From NCBI GenBank assembly GCA_019412865.1, contig DXOJ01000223.1, forward strand, positions 1-13,755: a stretch of DNA of 13,755 nt. The letters are read 5' to 3'. Origin of the DNA: Bacteroides sp. (GTDB lineage: Bacteria > Bacteroidota > Bacteroidia > Bacteroidales > Bacteroidaceae). The position numbers were made by a program, and so were the translations under genes. The notes under the pieces are model-generated. The model saw nothing but the letters and a program-made list of their open reading frames with translations. It did no database searches and was not told the DNA's origin. Below, in pieces: positions 5,411-13,573 of this stretch (position 1 is the first letter of the stretch; every line of letters begins with the position of its first letter).

Positions 5411-8400
5411 ATGCAAAAGCTAAATTCCGGGGCTTTGAATAGAATCTTACTGTTTGTATACATTTTATCACTATCTACTAATGCAATAGCCCAAAACAAA
5501 AATAATTCAAAAGAGACATATCTTCTTCCTCCACACGGAAATTATGTTTATGGCCGGGTGATTGAGAAACTCTCTAAAGAACCGATGGTAGGAGTGACGA
5601 TTCGTTTGGATGGTCATTCTACTGGTGTAATTACCGATATAAACGGTTGCTATGTATTGACCCTGCCCGAAAAAGGTGGTCTGGTTATCTATTCCTACAT
5701 CGGTTTCGAAACCCGTAAAATCAAAGTCACTTCCCGGCAGAAAGTCGATGTGCAGATGGTAGAAGCTACCGAAAGTATTCAGGAAGTGATTGTAACCGGC
5801 TATAACTCCATACAGAAAGAAAGTTTCACAGGAAATACCACAAAGATAGAGAAAGAAGACCTGCTAAAAGTCAACCCGAACAACCTGATTTCGGCCATTC
5901 AGACTTTCGATCCCTCTTTCCGAATACAAGAGAATCTGGCAGCAGGTTCCGATCCCAATAGCCTGCCCCAATTCGTCTTGCGTGGTCAGACCGGTATTGG
6001 AGAAACGACACTCGGGCAGACCTCCACCTCCTCCATTTCGCGGGAAGTGCTAAGCGGTAATTCCAACCTGCCTATCTTCATACTGGACGGCTTTGAAGTC
6101 GATGTAGAAAAGATATACGACCTCGATATGAATAGCATCCACAGCATCAATATCCTGAAAGATGCTGCCGCCACTGCCATGTACGGTTCACGTGCGGCCA
6201 ACGGAGTAATTGTCATTGAACGGCGTGCGCCCGAAGCCGGAAAGTTCCGTGTACAGTATTCAGGAGTACTTTCTGCCGAACTGCCGGATTTATCCTCCTA
6301 CAATCTGATGAACGCCCGTGAGAAGCTGGAAACCGAACGCCTGGCAGGACTATATGACAGCAACACCCCGGAAATAGACCCCTATACCAACGGTTACTAC
6401 CAACGACTCAATAATGTACTGACAGGTGTCGATACCTATTGGCTTTCTCAAGGACTGCGCACGGCTCTGAACCATAAACACTCCGTTTTCATAGACGGTG
6501 GAGAAAACGACGTGCGCTGGGGAGTGGAACTGGGATTCAGAGGAACGGAAGGAGTGATGAAACACTCTTCCCGTAAGAATGCCAATGCCGCTTTTTATGT
6601 AGACTACCGCATTGGCGGACTACAAATAAAGAACAAAGTGACCTACACTTATAACAAAAGTACAGATGTCCCCTTCAATTCATTCAGCGATTACTCCCAT
6701 TTACTTCCTTATATGCGTCTGTATGATGAAAATGGCGATTATGTGCGCCGTCTCGAAAAGTTCGACGGGGCTAGCGGCACACAAGTAAATCCACTGTACG
6801 AAATCAACTTCTACAACAGCTTCGACCATTCCGGTTATGATGAAGTAACCGATGATCTTAGTCTGAATTGGCGTATCACCGACGGTCTGCGTCTGCGCGG
6901 TCAGTTTTCCGTCCTGATGAGAAATTCTACCGGTGATCTGTACAAAGATCCCGCATCGGCCAGTTATTCAGCCAGTACAGGCAACATCAATGGTGAAAAA
7001 ACAGAATCCACACAAAAGAGAACAGTGATAGACGGAAGCCTGTCACTCATGTACAACAATACCTTCAAGGGACACAACCTCAATATCTGCTTGTCCTCCA
7101 ACATGAGACAAACGCAGAGCACTGCTTCCGAAACACGTTACCGGGGATTTCCTGGTGGCGACCTTGTCTCTTCAAACTATGCGGCAGAAGTATACGGAAA
7201 GCCCAGCAGCTCCGACAATACCACCCGCTTGGTAGGAGCCTTGCTTACTTCCAACTACACCTATAACAATATCTATCTCGCCGACCTTACAGGACGTATC
7301 GACGGTTCTTCCGAATTCGGTTCCGATAAAAGATGGTCCATGTTCTGGTCAACAGGAGCAGGAATCAACATTCATAATTATGATTTTATGAAGTCGAACG
7401 AACTCTTTTCCATGTTGAAGTTCCGTGCCTCCTACGGACTGACCGGAAAGACCAACTTCTCCCTCTATTCGGCCAAAGATATGTATCAGCTGCAAACAGA
7501 CAGCTGGTATCCCACAGGCTACGGTGTATTCCTCTATCAGATGGGAAATCCGAACCTGAAATGGGAACGTAAATACACCCTCGACTATGGAGTTGAAATC
7601 GGACTGTGGCACGATAAAATCTATCTGAAAGCCTCTGCCTACGACGAGCGTACCATCGACCTGATAACCGATTATACCATCCCTTCCTCTACCGGATTCA
7701 CCTCCTACAAAGAAAACATGGGAAAGGTGAAAAATACCGGCGTCGAACTGGAACTGCGGGCACGACTTTACAGTGACAGAAACTGGCTCTTCCAGCTCTA
7801 CGGCAGCTTTGCAAGAAACAAAAACACGATTATTGAAATCTCCCAAGCAATGCGCGACTATAATAAAAGAGTGGAAGAACTGTTCAGCGAATATAACCCC
7901 GAAAGCAGCTCCGATTCAAAATATGCTAAAACATACCTGAAATATTACGAAGGAGCCTCTCTGACCTCTATTTACGGGATGAAGTCATTGGGAATCAGTC
8001 CCACAAACGGCAAAGAAATCTACCTTCGCCGGAATGGTGACGTTACCGATGTATGGTCTGCCGACGAATGGACCATTATTGGCGATACAGCTCCCAAGGG
8101 ACAAGGCTCATTCGGTTATACCCTGTCCTATAAACAGTTATCCATGTTTGCTTCTTTCCTCTATACTTTTGGTGGAGATGCTTACAACAATACCCTCGTC
8201 TCCTATGTAGAGAATGCCGACATTAAAAATGACAATGTAGATAAGCGGGTATTGCTCGACCGTTGGCAGAAACCGGGAGACATAACCACCATGAAAGATA
8301 TTCGTGACCGTAATGTCACCACCGGCGCATCTTCGCGTTTTGTACAGAAAAACAATACCCTGCAATGGAGTTCATTGACAATGAGCTACAATTTCCGTCT

Positions 8401-8548
8401 CGAACAATTAAAGAAACTCCATCTGTCCGGCCTGCGTCTTTCGTTCACGATGAACGACCTGTTCTATTGGTCTACCATCCGTCAGGAGCGGGGACTGGAT
8501 TATCCTTATTCGCGTTCATTCAATCTGACTACTAACATCATATTCTAA
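5411..8548 (+). CDS. SusC/RagA-like TonB-dependent outer-membrane transporter
   Basis: The 1045-residue protein has a signal peptide (hydrophobic 12-26, cleavage after AIA at 27), a carboxypeptidase-regulatory-like beta domain (about 46-116) and a TonB-box-like QEVIVTG (124-130). The plug domain (about 131-270) ends in the SusC signature ILKDAAATAMYGSRAANG (248-265). A long beta-barrel follows and finishes with an aromatic C-terminal residue (NIIF), as outer-membrane proteins do. It has no N-terminal STN domain, so it should be a pure transporter and not a trans-envelope signal transducer to an anti-sigma factor. It would import a substrate captured by the SusD partner encoded 8 bp downstream, using TonB/ExbBD energy. 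The substrate cannot be read from sequence. The accessory genes (lipoproteins and a metalloprotease candidate, with no CAZyme) suggest peptides, as for P. gingivalis RagAB. Confidence 0.95.
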   Translation: MQKLNSGALNRILLFVYILSLSTNAIAQNKNNSKETYLLPPHGNYVYGRVIEKLSKEPMVGVTIRLDGHSTGVITDINGCYVLTLPEKGGLVIYSYIGFETRKIKVTSRQKVDVQMVEATESIQEVIVTGYNSIQKESFTGNTTKIEKEDLLKVNPNNLISAIQTFDPSFRIQENLAAGSDPNSLPQFVLRGQTGIGETTLGQTSTSSISREVLSGNSNLPIFILDGFEVDVEKIYDLDMNSIHSINILKDAAATAMYGSRAANGVIVIERRAPEAGKFRVQYSGVLSAELPDLSSYNLMNAREKLETERLAGLYDSNTPEIDPYTNGYYQRLNNVLTGVDTYWLSQGLRTALNHKHSVFIDGGENDVRWGVELGFRGTEGVMKHSSRKNANAAFYVDYRIGGLQIKNKVTYTYNKSTDVPFNSFSDYSHLLPYMRLYDENGDYVRRLEKFDGASGTQVNPLYEINFYNSFDHSGYDEVTDDLSLNWRITDGLRLRGQFSVLMRNSTGDLYKDPASASYSASTGNINGEKTESTQKRTVIDGSLSLMYNNTFKGHNLNICLSSNMRQTQSTASETRYRGFPGGDLVSSNYAAEVYGKPSSSDNTTRLVGALLTSNYTYNNIYLADLTGRIDGSSEFGSDKRWSMFWSTGAGINIHNYDFMKSNELFSMLKFRASYGLTGKTNFSLYSAKDMYQLQTDSWYPTGYGVFLYQMGNPNLKWERKYTLDYGVEIGLWHDKIYLKASAYDERTIDLITDYTIPSSTGFTSYKENMGKVKNTGVELELRARLYSDRNWLFQLYGSFARNKNTIIEISQAMRDYNKRVEELFSEYNPESSSDSKYAKTYLKYYEGASLTSIYGMKSLGISPTNGKEIYLRRNGDVTDVWSADEWTIIGDTAPKGQGSFGYTLSYKQLSMFASFLYTFGGDAYNNTLVSYVENADIKNDNVDKRVLLDRWQKPGDITTMKDIRDRNVTTGASSRFVQKNNTLQWSSLTMSYNFRLEQLKKLHLSGLRLSFTMNDLFYWSTIRQERGLDYPYSRSFNLTTNIIF

Positions 8549-8556
8549 CCATACAA

Positions 8557-10116
8557 ATGAAGAAACTAATCAGCCATATACTAATAGCCCTGACAGGGAT
8601 ATTAACAGTTTCCTGCAATGCCTGGCTGGACGTAACGCCTGACAATGCGATTGCCGACGACGATCTGTTTTCCACCGGTTTCGGCTATCGGAATGCCCTG
8701 AATGGCATCTACACCAATCTGGCGTCCGACGAACTTTACGGTAAGCAACTAAGCTGGGGATTCCTTAGTGCCATCTCCCAGCAATACAATCAAAAGGCGG
8801 GAACCATCTCTCCGATGTATGCCGACGCTTCCGAACTTATCTATAACACGGTCGATACCGAACCCGTCGTGACAGCTATCTGGGAAAAAGGCTATAAAGT
8901 GATAGCCAACCTGAACAAGCTCATCGAGAACATCCGACCCACGGACATCTCTTTGTTCGAATACGGAGAAGAAGAGAAAAACCTCATTTACGCCGAAGCC
9001 TTGTCATTAAGAGCGATGATGCATTTTGACCTGCTTCGCCTGTTTGCCCCTGCAACGGCAACCAATCCTTCGGGCACCTATCTTCCTTACCGCGATAAAT
9101 ACGAAGCTGCAGTGGTAGAAAAATGCACCGTTACCGATTTTATCGAGAAAGTCCTGAAAGACCTGCTCGAAGCGGAAGACATTCTGCGGAAGTTTGACAC
9201 CGAATACCATCCCGAAGCGATGTATGCTTCACAAATGTACGAGCCTACTCCCGAATGGAATGCCCGCTACCGCTTCAACTCCGGTTCCTATATAGACGAT
9301 ATGGGAGCATTCTTCTGGTATCGTGGCATCCGCTTCAACTACCTGGCATTGCTGGGGTTGAAAGCCCGTGTCTGCATCTATGCCGGTCCTGCCTACTACA
9401 AGAATGCCGAGACAGCCGCCAAAGAACTTTACAACACCTATTATCAGCAGAAACGATGGATAGGCTTTACAGAAGGAGAGAACATTACCTGCAATCTCAA
9501 CTCCCGATATACAAAAGTCTCCCACGACATCTTGTTCGGCTTGTACAAGAAACAGCTGGCAACGGATTATGAAATGGCTGTATGGGGCTCTTCCTCTTCT
9601 TCGTCAACCACCCGTCTGCCGTTGGCAAATATCCCTTCCCTGTTTGCTTCGGACAACACGGGTGTATATACCGACTATCGGCTCACCTACCTGATCGGGA
9701 CTACCAATGAAACCCAGTCAAAATATTACACCCTGAAGTATAACCCTTCCGTAGAATCAGTAGTAGAAGCAATGGAGAATCCGATGATACCAGTGATCCG
9801 GTTCAGTGAAATCTGTCATATCCTGGCGGAGATCAGTAGCTATAATGGCAAGATAACCGAAGGAATCAACTACCTCGAAACAGTCCGAAAAGCCCGTGGA
9901 GCTGAACGTACCCTTAGCCTGACAGTCAGCACCCGTGAACAACTGGATGCCGAAATACTGCTCGATATGCGGAAAGAAATGATAGGCGAAGGCGGAACCT
10001 TCTACACCTACAAACGGATGAACCTCTCTACCGTGCCCGATTCCGACGAGGAAGGAGAAATCAACATGACAGGTTCCTATGTACTTCCATTGCCTACCAG
10101 TGAAACAACCAACTAA
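8557..10116 (+). CDS. SusD/RagB-like surface lipoprotein
   Basis: The 519-residue protein has a lipoprotein signal peptide with lipobox LTVSC (C20). The mature N-terminus (WLDVTPDNAIADDDLF, 23-38) is typical of SusD proteins. The helical TPR-like core is seen in AEALSLRAMMHFDLLRLFAP (about 146-165), and a C-terminal RagB/SusD segment with IRFSEICHILAEISSY and VRKARG lies near 412-447. SusD proteins form the lid on the SusC barrel and bind substrate at the cell surface. The gap to the SusC gene is only 8 bp, so the two are co-expressed and should assemble as a SusC2D2-type complex. It keeps the family helices but shows no recognisable glycan-binding signature; ligand-site residues are too variable between families to infer the substrate. 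Confidence 0.94.
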   Translation: MKKLISHILIALTGILTVSCNAWLDVTPDNAIADDDLFSTGFGYRNALNGIYTNLASDELYGKQLSWGFLSAISQQYNQKAGTISPMYADASELIYNTVDTEPVVTAIWEKGYKVIANLNKLIENIRPTDISLFEYGEEEKNLIYAEALSLRAMMHFDLLRLFAPATATNPSGTYLPYRDKYEAAVVEKCTVTDFIEKVLKDLLEAEDILRKFDTEYHPEAMYASQMYEPTPEWNARYRFNSGSYIDDMGAFFWYRGIRFNYLALLGLKARVCIYAGPAYYKNAETAAKELYNTYYQQKRWIGFTEGENITCNLNSRYTKVSHDILFGLYKKQLATDYEMAVWGSSSSSSTTRLPLANIPSLFASDNTGVYTDYRLTYLIGTTNETQSKYYTLKYNPSVESVVEAMENPMIPVIRFSEICHILAEISSYNGKITEGINYLETVRKARGAERTLSLTVSTREQLDAEILLDMRKEMIGEGGTFYTYKRMNLSTVPDSDEEGEINMTGSYVLPLPTSETTN

Positions 10117-10128
10117 TGCCCGGATAAG

Positions 10129-10854
10129 ATGAAACGAATATTGACATATACCACCTTCTGCCTGCTGCTCGTTTTCGCCTCCTGCAGCGAAGAGCAACTG
10201 GAAGTTTATCATGGAGACAACTACGTCTATTTCACTTACATGAACGATAAGTCTCCCCAGAAAATAACATTCAATTTTGCTACGGATGCACCCTTGCTTC
10301 GGGAAGGAACCGTGAAAGTGAAAATGACACTTCTTGGCTACCTGCTCGAAGAAAATGCTACCTGTGATATTTCCGCAGTGGGAGAGAAGAGCACCGCCCG
10401 TTCCGGCATCGATTATGCCCCTTTGACTTCCGGCATCTTCCATAAAGGACTGGCAGAAGACACCTACGAAGTCACCGTCTATCGTAATGAAGCACTGCTC
10501 AACACAGAATATACACTTACCCTTTCGCTGGATGCAGTGGAAAACTGTCTGGTAGGCCCGGCAGAATATCAATACGTCACGATTCAAGTGACCGACCGGA
10601 TTTCCTGCCCTGTGTGGTGGAGCCAGAGTTCAGCGGCCAATCTGGGAGTATACTCGGATATGAAATACCGTGTTTTTATCATTTTCATGGATGGCGAGAT
10701 ACTCGAATCATTGGATAAATACACCGGCATTGAGTTTGTCAATCTGATAGCCGACTTCAAGGCTTGGTGGAAAGACCAGTGGCAGCAAGGCAATTACCAA
10801 TATTATGATACAGATGGAGTGACACCGCTGTATGAAACCATTCTCGATAACTGA
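10129..10854 (+). CDS. DUF4843-type lipoprotein
   Basis: The 241-residue protein has a lipobox FASC with C19, followed by SEEQLEVY, then a beta-rich body. The pattern (YVYFTY near the N-terminus; VKVKMTLLGYLLEENATCDISAVG; a GIDYAPL stretch; TLTLSLDAVENC; VTDRISCPVWW, followed by helical segments with paired tryptophans) is that of the DUF4843 family. These proteins are encoded next to SusCD pairs and PKD-like lipoproteins in many Bacteroidota. The N-terminal part looks like one or two immunoglobulin-like or Calx-beta-like strand modules. It begins 12 bp after the SusD gene and ends 9 bp before the next gene, firmly within the operon. Its role is unknown; an accessory substrate-binding or complex-capping surface lipoprotein is the likeliest. 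Confidence 0.8.
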   Translation: MKRILTYTTFCLLLVFASCSEEQLEVYHGDNYVYFTYMNDKSPQKITFNFATDAPLLREGTVKVKMTLLGYLLEENATCDISAVGEKSTARSGIDYAPLTSGIFHKGLAEDTYEVTVYRNEALLNTEYTLTLSLDAVENCLVGPAEYQYVTIQVTDRISCPVWWSQSSAANLGVYSDMKYRVFIIFMDGEILESLDKYTGIEFVNLIADFKAWWKDQWQQGNYQYYDTDGVTPLYETILDN

Positions 10855-10863
10855 CAATAAACT

Positions 10864-12504
10864 ATGAAGCGAAAAACAATACTATTCATTTCAATCCTGC
10901 AGCTTCTCGTGATAACCGGCTGTTATGACGATTTGGGAAACTATGGCTATACAAACTCTACCAAAGTCTCTTTTGTGAACTCCGCTTCGTCGGACTACAC
11001 ATTTATGGTAGGCGACCTTTTCGAGATGGATGCTCCCGTCAACTTCTCAACCGACATCGGAAACGTAGACGAACTTTTCACCGTCCAATGGTACTTGAAC
11101 CGTGAACTGATCTACACTGGCTATCATCTGAAATACCAGTTCGAGAAAGGCGGGACATACGAACTGATACTGAAAGTAATCAATAAGGAAACGAACGAAA
11201 CGTATATCAGCAATAAATACACCCTGACGGGAAAGAATAGTTTCGACTGGGGCTGGATGATTCTTTCCGATAAGGGAGACGGAAAATCTGCCTTGTCTTT
11301 CATCAATCCGGCCTTTCGGGTGACGCACAATGTGGAGAGCACCATCAAAGGTGGTTTAGGTACAGATCCGCAGGGAATCTACTACTATTATGTATTAGGC
11401 TCTATCTCCGGTTCCTACGTTTCGGGCTTACCGAAAGTCCTGATAAATCAGGGCAGTGGAAGTGTCACGCTGGACGGTAATTCGTTGCAAAAGGATATGT
11501 GGCTTGCCGACGAATTCGAGAACCGTAAAGAACCGGATGACTTGAAGATAATGGACCTCGCTTTCAAAGAAGAATATTACGTGATTTGCTCCGAACAGGG
11601 GGAAGTGTATATCCGTGCCGTAGGCACTGACAATAAAGCGATTCCTTATTACGGGAAGTACGGCGCCATGCCGTATGAGTTTGAGGGAGGTAGCCGTATC
11701 ACCTGTTTCGCACCGTTCCACAACGTCACTTATTGGTGTGCCGACGAAGAACGTTGTATCTTGTATGATGAGCAAAATGCCCGTTTTATCGGCATTACAC
11801 ATTATCCGCAGTGGGGAGCAGTTTATACTCCTGCCATCGTCTACTTCAAAACATACGATCAGGATTTGGAAGTTCCCTCCGGTGTGTTGCGGGTGAACAA
11901 TATGGGAGCGGGAACCCGCTGCCTGACAATAGGCGCTTACGAAAAGAAAGATGTAGCCTCCAACGGCGGGCTGACATTTTGGTCAAACTACGTGTCGCTG
12001 ATTGACGTGCAGGGAACCGGAAATTATGATTTGCACGAGTTTGCCGTAAAAGACATGGATAATAACTCTCACCTGATAACCGGTACGGATCAATACGGAT
12101 TCAGCGGCAGCTCCTTATTGACTCAGCAAAGTGTCATTAAGATGTCCTCCAATTTTGAAAAGAACCCTTATTTCTACTTTACCGATGGAGATAAGAATCT
12201 CTATATATACAGTATGCAGATGCGCAGCCATATGCTGGCTTACACAGCGGGCAGCCGTATCACCGGCATCAGTGGAAGTCCTGTTGTTTGTGAGTTTTAT
12301 GGCTATGGGGGAAATAGCACTGATCCGAATTTCCGGCTGGCACTTTCGCAGGAAAATGGGGATATCGCCATCATCGATGTAAACACGAGCCAGATGGTAC
12401 GTCTCTTCGAAGGTTTTGCTCCCGATTTGGAATTGAAGACTTTTAGCGGGTTTGGCGATGTGAAAGGCATGGTATGGTGCACGAACTATGAAGGAGAATA
12501 TTAA
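10864..12504 (+). CDS. PKD-like family surface lipoprotein
   Basis: The 546-residue lipoprotein has lipobox VITGC (C20) followed by YDDLGNYGY, the typical start of the PKD-like lipoproteins linked with DUF4843 proteins. A PKD-like/Ig beta domain spans about 35-122 (VQWYLNRELIYTG, then FEKGGTYELILKVINK, ending in a YTLTGKN boundary). After WGWMILSDKGDGKSALSF (129-146) comes a large C-terminal region with recurring short strands and aromatic turns (YYVICSEQGEVYIR, YFYFTDGDKNLYIYSM, LALSQENGDIAIIDV), which looks like a beta-propeller-type fold. It is probably an accessory binding protein on the cell surface beside the SusCD complex. The ligand is unknown. It starts 9 bp after the DUF4843 gene. 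A 55-bp gap follows, longer than those inside the operon so far, with no terminator. Confidence 0.82.
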   Translation: MKRKTILFISILQLLVITGCYDDLGNYGYTNSTKVSFVNSASSDYTFMVGDLFEMDAPVNFSTDIGNVDELFTVQWYLNRELIYTGYHLKYQFEKGGTYELILKVINKETNETYISNKYTLTGKNSFDWGWMILSDKGDGKSALSFINPAFRVTHNVESTIKGGLGTDPQGIYYYYVLGSISGSYVSGLPKVLINQGSGSVTLDGNSLQKDMWLADEFENRKEPDDLKIMDLAFKEEYYVICSEQGEVYIRAVGTDNKAIPYYGKYGAMPYEFEGGSRITCFAPFHNVTYWCADEERCILYDEQNARFIGITHYPQWGAVYTPAIVYFKTYDQDLEVPSGVLRVNNMGAGTRCLTIGAYEKKDVASNGGLTFWSNYVSLIDVQGTGNYDLHEFAVKDMDNNSHLITGTDQYGFSGSSLLTQQSVIKMSSNFEKNPYFYFTDGDKNLYIYSMQMRSHMLAYTAGSRITGISGSPVVCEFYGYGGNSTDPNFRLALSQENGDIAIIDVNTSQMVRLFEGFAPDLELKTFSGFGDVKGMVWCTNYEGEY

Positions 12505-12559
12505 TTGGAAAAAGAAAATAACCTATCAGTAAATAATTAATCATTTAAACGAGAAAAGT

Positions 12560-13531
12560 ATGAAAAATAGACTGTTTTATTTTGCTGCTTGTGTAGCTTT
12601 AGTATTGTCTTCAGTAAGTTGCAGCAGTGACGATGGTGAAGAAGAAGATGCAGATATTCCCGTAGTGGGGAAAATTGCTGTTTCCGGTGCTTATAATGTG
12701 TATTCCCATGGAAGCCAGGGATGGATTGAAGCGGACAAGATAGGAATATATGTGTTGTCCGATGGCAAACCGCAGGAAAACTTGCCGTATGCTCCGTCGG
12801 AAGTAGCTAAAGCTACTATGATGGAATATGAGGGCAAGACCTACATCACCTATGACAAAGAGGATTATGTGACTGATGAGGTGACTTTGAATCCTTCTTC
12901 CGAACTGTCTGCAGGATTTAAAAGTGGCGATCACACGATTTATGCATATACCCCTTATAGTGCAGCTTCACAAGATTACAAAACGGTAGCCTTGCCAAAC
13001 ATTTCAGTGCAGGAATACTATGCATCCGAATTTATGCCTAATCGTAAATATAGCTTTGCATACGCTTCGGCCACCACTTCCAGTTATTCGGCAGCTACGG
13101 TTACTTTGGGAGAATTCAAATCTCTGTTTTCACAGCTCACCTTGCCCGCACTGGAATGTCCCGATGCTTTAGCTGGAAAAACCTGCACTAAAATTGTGGT
13201 AACCTGCGACGAACATCCCCTGTCTTATGCAGACGGAGCTACCGTTAATCTGGCCACCGGTGAAATCAGTGGTACTCCTTTGAACAGCGTCACTTATAAC
13301 ATTCCCGACGGCCTGGTGGTAAATGCCGGATTTCCGGCTTTCGGGCTTCCGGCCTCACTGGAAACTGCTTACATGATGGTTGCCGTTCCCTTTGAAGAGG
13401 GGATGAATTATACCTATAAATTTACGCTGACAATCGGCGGACAGGAATATACGACTTCAGGCAAACCTAAAACAGGTTTCTGGTCGACGGATAATAACCT
13501 GAATATGAAAGATATTGCCGGTATCGAATAA
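12560..13531 (+). CDS. Fimbrillin-like (Mfa/FimA-type) surface lipoprotein
   Basis: The 323-residue lipoprotein has lipobox SVSC (C21). Directly after it comes an acidic stretch SSDDGEEEDAD, matching the lipoprotein export signal (Ser-Asp-Asp-rich) that sends Bacteroidota lipoproteins to the outer face of the cell. The body has the fimbrillin hallmark GWIEADKIGIYVL (54-66), then a Ser/Thr- and aromatic-rich beta sandwich with YAYTPY and repeated short strands, typical of Mfa_like/fimbrillin-family proteins. Length fits a fimbrillin subunit. It lacks neighbouring pilus anchor or tip genes, so it may act as a single surface binder and not build a pilus. It sits between the PKD-like lipoprotein and the protease candidate and may take part in substrate capture. 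The fimbrillin call rests on overall pattern, without a catalytic motif. Confidence 0.66.
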   Translation: MKNRLFYFAACVALVLSSVSCSSDDGEEEDADIPVVGKIAVSGAYNVYSHGSQGWIEADKIGIYVLSDGKPQENLPYAPSEVAKATMMEYEGKTYITYDKEDYVTDEVTLNPSSELSAGFKSGDHTIYAYTPYSAASQDYKTVALPNISVQEYYASEFMPNRKYSFAYASATTSSYSAATVTLGEFKSLFSQLTLPALECPDALAGKTCTKIVVTCDEHPLSYADGATVNLATGEISGTPLNSVTYNIPDGLVVNAGFPAFGLPASLETAYMMVAVPFEEGMNYTYKFTLTIGGQEYTTSGKPKTGFWSTDNNLNMKDIAGIE

Positions 13532-13543
13532 TTATTATCTTTG
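13514..13543 (+). promoter_or_regulatory. Possible internal promoter before the metalloprotease gene
   Basis: tatctttg (13536-13543) fits the Bacteroides -7 element TAnnTTTG exactly. attg at 13514-13517, 18 bp upstream inside the end of the fimbrillin-like gene, could be the -33 element. A start about 7 bp downstream would leave a leader of roughly 24 nt before the ATG at 13574. The protease may thus have its own transcript as well as operon read-through. Confidence 0.4.
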
Positions 13544-13573
13544 TATCTGTATATAAATATTAAAAAAGAAAGC

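Noticed and set aside
7349..7846. A 165-codon - strand open frame inside the SusC gene
   Set aside because: It lies fully inside a beta-barrel coding region, with no domain and no promoter or start context. It reads as a complement-strand artefact.
9757..10587. A 276-codon open frame on the - strand across the end of the SusD gene and the DUF4843 gene
   Set aside because: It is antisense to two well-supported genes. Its translation is rich in Cys, Phe, His and Gly without a recognisable family, as expected for a shadow of the coding strand.
12505..12559. Possible terminator or promoter in the 55-bp gap before the fimbrillin-like gene
   Set aside because: Only a 5-bp AT stem (taaat/attta) can be drawn. 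There is no T-run and no TAnnTTTG match, so I see nothing supportable.
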